From Holophaga sp. (GTDB taxonomy: Bacteria; Acidobacteriota; Holophagae; Holophagales; Holophagaceae), in contig JARLGP010000078.1 of the NCBI GenBank assembly GCA_031292735.1, positions 1 to 15,293 of the forward strand: a stretch of DNA of 15,293 bases, in the 5' to 3' direction. Position 1 is the first letter of the stretch, and each line of letters opens with the position of its first letter. Under the pieces are notes generated by a model. The model ran no database searches, was not told the DNA's origin, and saw only the letters and a list, made by a program, of their open reading frames with translations. Below, one piece after another: positions 11,955 through 15,293 of this stretch. The translations under genes and the position numbers were made by a program.

Positions 11955-14207
11955 AAAGTCCTTGGAACGACCTGCTATGCCTGCGACAAGACGCTGCCCG
12001 GCCAGCTGCGCGGTGTGACCGTGCGTTCCAAGGTGCCCCGGGCCGTCCTCAAGGGCATCCGGTTCGCCGACGGGCTGCCCTGGGATGAGTTCACCATCGT
12101 CACCGCGGCCGATATCCCGGGCCAGAACCGGGTTGCGGCCATGGTGCTCGATCAGCCCTTCCTGGTCGGGCTGGGCGAGGAGATCGCCCATCCCGGCCAG
12201 GCGGTGGTGCTGCTGGCCCACCCGGATCCGCAGCTGGCGGAGAAGGGCCGCCAGGCCGTGACCCTGGAGGTGGAGGAGCTGCCGGCGGTGCTGGACATCC
12301 AGTCGTCCATCGACCGGGTCCAGGTGATCCACGGCACCGACAACATCCTGAAGGAATTCCGGGTGGACCGGGGCGATCCGGACGCCATGTGGGACCGGGC
12401 CGCCTGGATCATCGAGGGCGAGTACCGCACCGGAGCCCAGGAACACGTCTACCTGGAGACCAACGGGATCCTGGCCAGCACCCACGGCACCGGGGATGCC
12501 CGGGAGCTGGAGGTGTCCGGTTCCATCCAGTGCCCCTACTATGTGCATTCGGCCTTGAAGCTGCTGTTCGGCCTGCCCGACCAGCGGGTGCGGGTGACCG
12601 CCTTCGAACTGGGCGGCGGCTTCGGCGGCAAGGAGGACTATCCGTCGGTGATCGCCGGCCACGCCGCCCTGCTGGCCTGGAAGTCGGGCCGGCCGGTGAA
12701 GCTGATCTACGACCGGGAGGAGGACATGGCCTGCACCACCAAGCGGCATCCCTCCCGCACCCGGATCAAGGCGGCGTTCGACGCGGACGGGAAATTCCTG
12801 GCCGTCGAGACGGACATCGTGTACGACGGCGGCGCCTACGTCACGGTCTCCCCGGTGGTGGCCCAGCGCGGAACCCTGGCTTCGGGCGGGGTCTACAACA
12901 TCCCCAATGCCCGCGTCCATGGCCGGGCCATGGCCACCAATTCGCCCCCGCCGGGCGCTTTCCGCGGTTTCGGCGGCCCCCAGAGCGAGTTCGCCATCGA
13001 GCGGCACATGGACGCCTGCGCCCGCAGGATGGGCCTGGACCCGGTGGAGCTGCGGCGCCGCAACTTCCTGAAGATCGGCGATTCCCTGGTGTTCGGCCAG
13101 GTGATCAAGGAGAACCTGGACCTGGGCGGCATCATGGACCGGGTGCTGGGCGAGATCGGCTACCGCGAGAAGCTGGCCGCCTTCCAGGCCCACAATGCCA
13201 CCGACGATCCGGTCAAGTGGGGGGTGGGCTTCGCCGTGTGCATGCACGGCTGCGGCTTCACCGGCGGCGGCGAGGCCTACCTGGCCTCGGTGGTGGGGGT
13301 GGCGGGGCTGCCCGACGGCCGGGTTTCCATCCTGGCCTCCAACACCGAGATGGGGCAGGGCCAGCAGACCGCCTTCAGTCAGATCGCCGCCGAGGCGCTG
13401 GAGGTGCCCATGGACTTCATCGAGATCGCCCCGGTGGATACCCGCTATGTGCCCAACAGCGGGCCCACCGTGGCCTCCCGCAGCACCATGATCGTGGGCA
13501 AGCTGCTGGAGGAGGCCTGCTATAGCCTGAAACAGGCGCTGTGCCAGGACCACCTGCTGGACCAGCACCATACGCCCGGGCAGTTCCAGGAGGCGGTCCG
13601 GACCGCCTACGCCCGCCACGGCTCGGTCAAGGCCTACGCCCAGTACCGCAAGCAGCCCCACATCGTGTGGGACGACCCCACCTGCCACGGCGACGCCTAC
13701 CCCACCTGCGCCTGGGCCTGCAATGCCGCGGTGGTGTCGGTGGACACCACCACCTGGGAGGTGAAGCTGGAGGACTTCGTGGCCGGGCAGGAGGTGGGCC
13801 GGGTGGTCAACCCGGTGCTGGCCACCGGCCAGATCGAGGGCGGCGCGGCCCAGGCCATCGCCTGGAGCCTGTGGGAGGAGGTGGTCATGCGCCAAGGCCG
13901 GATGGCCAACAACCAGCTGACCAACTACGCCGTGCCCACCATGGCCGACCTGCCCCGGCTGCGGGTCATCTTCTTCGAGGAGCCCCATCCGGCGGGCCCC
14001 GGCGGCGCCAAGGGGATCGGCGAGCTGCCCAACGTCACCCCGGCCCCCGCCGTCATCAGCGCCCTGCAGAATGCCCTGGGCAGCGATCTCCGGCTGGACG
14101 AGGTGCCCATGACGCCGGAACGCCTCCTGGGCCGGATCGAAGAGCGGCAGGCCGCCGCCGGCCCGGAACCCGCCCTGCACCCTGTCCTCACCGGGAGCGC
14201 CCCATGA
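11916..14207 (+). CDS. Molybdenum hydroxylase large (molybdopterin-binding) subunit, xanthine dehydrogenase XdhA type
   Basis: The protein has 763 residues, close to E. coli XdhA (about 750). The N terminus VPRRDGRAKVLG is the usual entry of this subunit. Molybdopterin-binding and active-site motifs: GGGFGGKED (233-241), AFRGFGGPQ (348-356), EMGQGQQT, and GGAKGIGE with the catalytic Glu at 703. The AFRGFGGPQ loop is of xanthine/aldehyde dehydrogenase type, not the AYRCSFR loop of aerobic CO dehydrogenase. It hydroxylates an N-heterocycle or aldehyde using water, passing electrons to the [2Fe-2S] and FAD subunits encoded directly downstream. No signal peptide is present, so it is cytoplasmic. 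The stop overlaps the next start as ATGA. Purine is the likeliest substrate class by family and by the neighbouring enzyme, but the sequence does not prove it. Confidence 0.9.
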   Translation: MIGTSVPRRDGRAKVLGTTCYACDKTLPGQLRGVTVRSKVPRAVLKGIRFADGLPWDEFTIVTAADIPGQNRVAAMVLDQPFLVGLGEEIAHPGQAVVLLAHPDPQLAEKGRQAVTLEVEELPAVLDIQSSIDRVQVIHGTDNILKEFRVDRGDPDAMWDRAAWIIEGEYRTGAQEHVYLETNGILASTHGTGDARELEVSGSIQCPYYVHSALKLLFGLPDQRVRVTAFELGGGFGGKEDYPSVIAGHAALLAWKSGRPVKLIYDREEDMACTTKRHPSRTRIKAAFDADGKFLAVETDIVYDGGAYVTVSPVVAQRGTLASGGVYNIPNARVHGRAMATNSPPPGAFRGFGGPQSEFAIERHMDACARRMGLDPVELRRRNFLKIGDSLVFGQVIKENLDLGGIMDRVLGEIGYREKLAAFQAHNATDDPVKWGVGFAVCMHGCGFTGGGEAYLASVVGVAGLPDGRVSILASNTEMGQGQQTAFSQIAAEALEVPMDFIEIAPVDTRYVPNSGPTVASRSTMIVGKLLEEACYSLKQALCQDHLLDQHHTPGQFQEAVRTAYARHGSVKAYAQYRKQPHIVWDDPTCHGDAYPTCAWACNAAVVSVDTTTWEVKLEDFVAGQEVGRVVNPVLATGQIEGGAAQAIAWSLWEEVVMRQGRMANNQLTNYAVPTMADLPRLRVIFFEEPHPAGPGGAKGIGELPNVTPAPAVISALQNALGSDLRLDEVPMTPERLLGRIEERQAAAGPEPALHPVLTGSAP

Positions 14208-14689
14208 CCCAGACCCTTGCCGTGACGATGAACGTGAATGGCGTCGCCCGCACCGCGCAGGTGCATCCCATGGCCCGCCTCCTGGACGTGCTCCGGGACG
14301 ACCTGGGGCTCACCGGGGCCAAGGAAGGCTGCGGGGAAGGGGAGTGCGGGGCCTGCGCGGTGCTCATGGACGGCCGCCTGGTGACCAGCTGCCTGGTTCC
14401 GGTGGGCCAGGCCCAGGGTTCCGAGATCATCACCATCGAGGGCATGGCCCATGGCGACCGGTTGACCCCGCTGCAGGACGCCTTCGTGGTGGACAACGCC
14501 ACCCAGTGCGGGTTCTGCACCCCCGGAATGCTCCTGGTGGCCAAGGACCTGCTGCACCGCTGCCCCCATCCCGATGAAGCCCAGATCCGCCATGGCCTGG
14601 CTGGCAATGTGTGCCGCTGCACCGGTTACGTGAAGATCGTGGAGGCCGTCCAACGGGTGGCGAAGGGGTCTCCGGAGGGGGCGGAATGA
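14204..14689 (+). CDS. Molybdenum hydroxylase small [2Fe-2S] subunit, XdhC/CoxS type
   Basis: The protein has 161 residues, the usual length of this subunit (E. coli XdhC 159). The plant-ferredoxin-type cluster is C43-x4-C48-x2-C51-x11-C63 (EGCGEGECGAC), followed by the helical-bundle cluster C102-x2-C105 (QCGFC) and C137-R-C139 (CRCTG). All eight ligands are present. It relays electrons from the Mo site to the FAD subunit. Start ATG 14204 overlaps the Mo-subunit stop, and its own stop overlaps the FAD-subunit start (both ATGA), so translation of the three is probably coupled and their amounts matched. The gene order Mo, FeS, FAD differs from E. coli xdhABC (Mo, FAD, FeS). Confidence 0.95.
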   Translation: MTQTLAVTMNVNGVARTAQVHPMARLLDVLRDDLGLTGAKEGCGEGECGACAVLMDGRLVTSCLVPVGQAQGSEIITIEGMAHGDRLTPLQDAFVVDNATQCGFCTPGMLLVAKDLLHRCPHPDEAQIRHGLAGNVCRCTGYVKIVEAVQRVAKGSPEGAE

Positions 14690-15293
14690 AAAGCTACCTG
14701 CCGGACTACGAATTCAGGAGGCCGGAATCCCTGGCCGAAGCGCTGGCCCTGATGGCCGAGGCGCCGGGGCAGTGGCAGCCCATCGCCGGCGGCACGGATG
14801 TGATGGTGGTGCTCAACGCGGGCTTCCTGAAGGCCAGGCGGCTGCTGGACCTGACCCGGTTCCCGGAGCTGCGCGGGATCCGGGAAACCGGCGCGGAACT
14901 CAGCTTCGGCAGCCTGACCACCTTCATCGAGGTGCAGGAATGCGCCGCCGTCCACCGCCACCTGCCCAACCTGGTGAAGAGCGCGCGCAGCACCGGCGCC
15001 CTGGCCATCCAGAACCGGGGCACCCTGGGCGGCAACATCGCCAACGCCAGCCCCGCCGCCGACACCCCGCCCAGCCTGCTGGCCTACGGCGCGGCGCTCG
15101 ACCTGGTCTCCCCGCGCGGCGTCCGGCGGGTGCCCTTCGACCGCTTCTACCTGGGCTACAAGAAGATGGAACTGGCCCCGGACGAGCTGATCCAGCGCAT
15201 CATCGTGCCCAAGCCCGGCGGCCGCAGCTTCCACTTCTTCCGCAAGGTGGGCACCCGGCAGTCGCTGGCCATCACCAAGATCAGCCTGGCCGC
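14686..15293 (+). CDS. Molybdenum hydroxylase FAD-binding medium subunit, XdhB/CoxM type, 3' end missing
   Basis: ATG 14686 overlaps the previous stop as ATGA; 202 residues are visible before the window ends (the family is usually 280-300). The two FAD-pyrophosphate motifs are present: IAGGTDVMV (33-41) and NRGTLGGNIANASPAADT (110-127). FHFFRKVGTRQSLAI near the end matches the start of the C-terminal domain of these subunits. It accepts electrons from the [2Fe-2S] subunit and passes them to NAD+ or another carrier. The fused enzyme on the opposite strand has no FAD partner in view, so it might borrow this subunit; that is only an inference. Confidence 0.93.
   Translation, partial: MKSYLPDYEFRRPESLAEALALMAEAPGQWQPIAGGTDVMVVLNAGFLKARRLLDLTRFPELRGIRETGAELSFGSLTTFIEVQECAAVHRHLPNLVKSARSTGALAIQNRGTLGGNIANASPAADTPPSLLAYGAALDLVSPRGVRRVPFDRFYLGYKKMELAPDELIQRIIVPKPGGRSFHFFRKVGTRQSLAITKISLA

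Larger units (their letters stand above)
11713..11957 (+). repeat. Arm B of the mirror-image promoter/leader repeat
   Basis: This is the partner of 11340-11583, in inverted orientation and separated from it by 129 bp that are not repeated. It contains the -10 element, the 60-nt conserved core (11765-11824), the pre-ribosome-binding-site hairpin, the ribosome-binding site and the first 14 codons of the Mo-subunit gene. Confidence 0.85.

Noticed and set aside
11928..14180. 750-codon open frame antisense to the Mo-subunit gene
   Set aside because: The Mo subunit is unmistakable on the + strand; the antisense translation is low-complexity Gly/His/Val-rich text caused by codon bias.
1..15293. CRISPR arrays, tRNA or rRNA genes, insertion sequences, integrases
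   Set aside because: No regularly spaced repeats, tRNA cloverleaf, rRNA sequence, transposase or recombinase was seen.

Overview
This is a GC-rich bacterial chromosome segment with tightly packed genes, several ATGA start/stop overlaps and strong GCC/GGC/CTG codon preference. The gene set points to a redox-flexible or anaerobic soil or sediment bacterium: a hybrid sensor kinase, a HemW-like radical SAM enzyme, a short-form hybrid cluster protein and two molybdenum hydroxylase systems. An Acidobacteriota (Holophaga/Geothrix-like) or deltaproteobacterial source would fit. That is a guess from protein flavour; nothing in the window fixes the taxon.

Left part, + strand (1-5292): the 3' part of a PAS-PAS-histidine kinase-receiver hybrid kinase; a HemN/HemW-type radical SAM protein; a wrecked family-4-like glycosyltransferase (N- and C-terminal ends remain, the middle is gone and the frame is shifted); and a GT2 glycosyltransferase with a long C-terminal extension. 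The last three are spaced 2 and 4 bases apart and look like one operon of unknown product.

Middle, - strand (5289-8320): a class III hybrid cluster protein (hcp) with every hybrid-cluster ligand present. An 11-bp-arm palindrome containing an FNR/DNR-type box lies about 80 bp upstream of its start. Behind it is a secreted beta-lactamase-fold serine hydrolase.

Right part (8511-15293): two divergent molybdenum hydroxylase loci. On the - strand is an 894-residue enzyme with fused [2Fe-2S] and molybdopterin domains, resembling the selenium-dependent xanthine dehydrogenase/MOP type. An eroded ferredoxin-like remnant overlaps its stop. On the + strand is a three-subunit enzyme in the order Mo subunit, [2Fe-2S] subunit, FAD subunit; the FAD gene runs off the window and all junctions are ATGA overlaps.

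The roughly 600-bp region between these loci (11314-11915) is the most remarkable part. Its two halves are mirror-image paralogues. Each carries a TATGAT -10 element 202-203 bp from a start codon, followed by a leader with a 60-nt core identical at 58 of 60 positions. The sequence around the core has diverged, but in ways that largely preserve base-paired stems. This looks like a cis-regulatory RNA used twice, possibly a riboswitch, which I cannot assign to a known class. Between the promoters is an AT-rich island with a perfect 12-bp-arm palindrome, similar in layout to a ModE molybdate operator. On the - side the ribosome-binding site plus first codons are also tandemly duplicated, giving a 23-codon upstream ORF that overlaps the fused enzyme's start.
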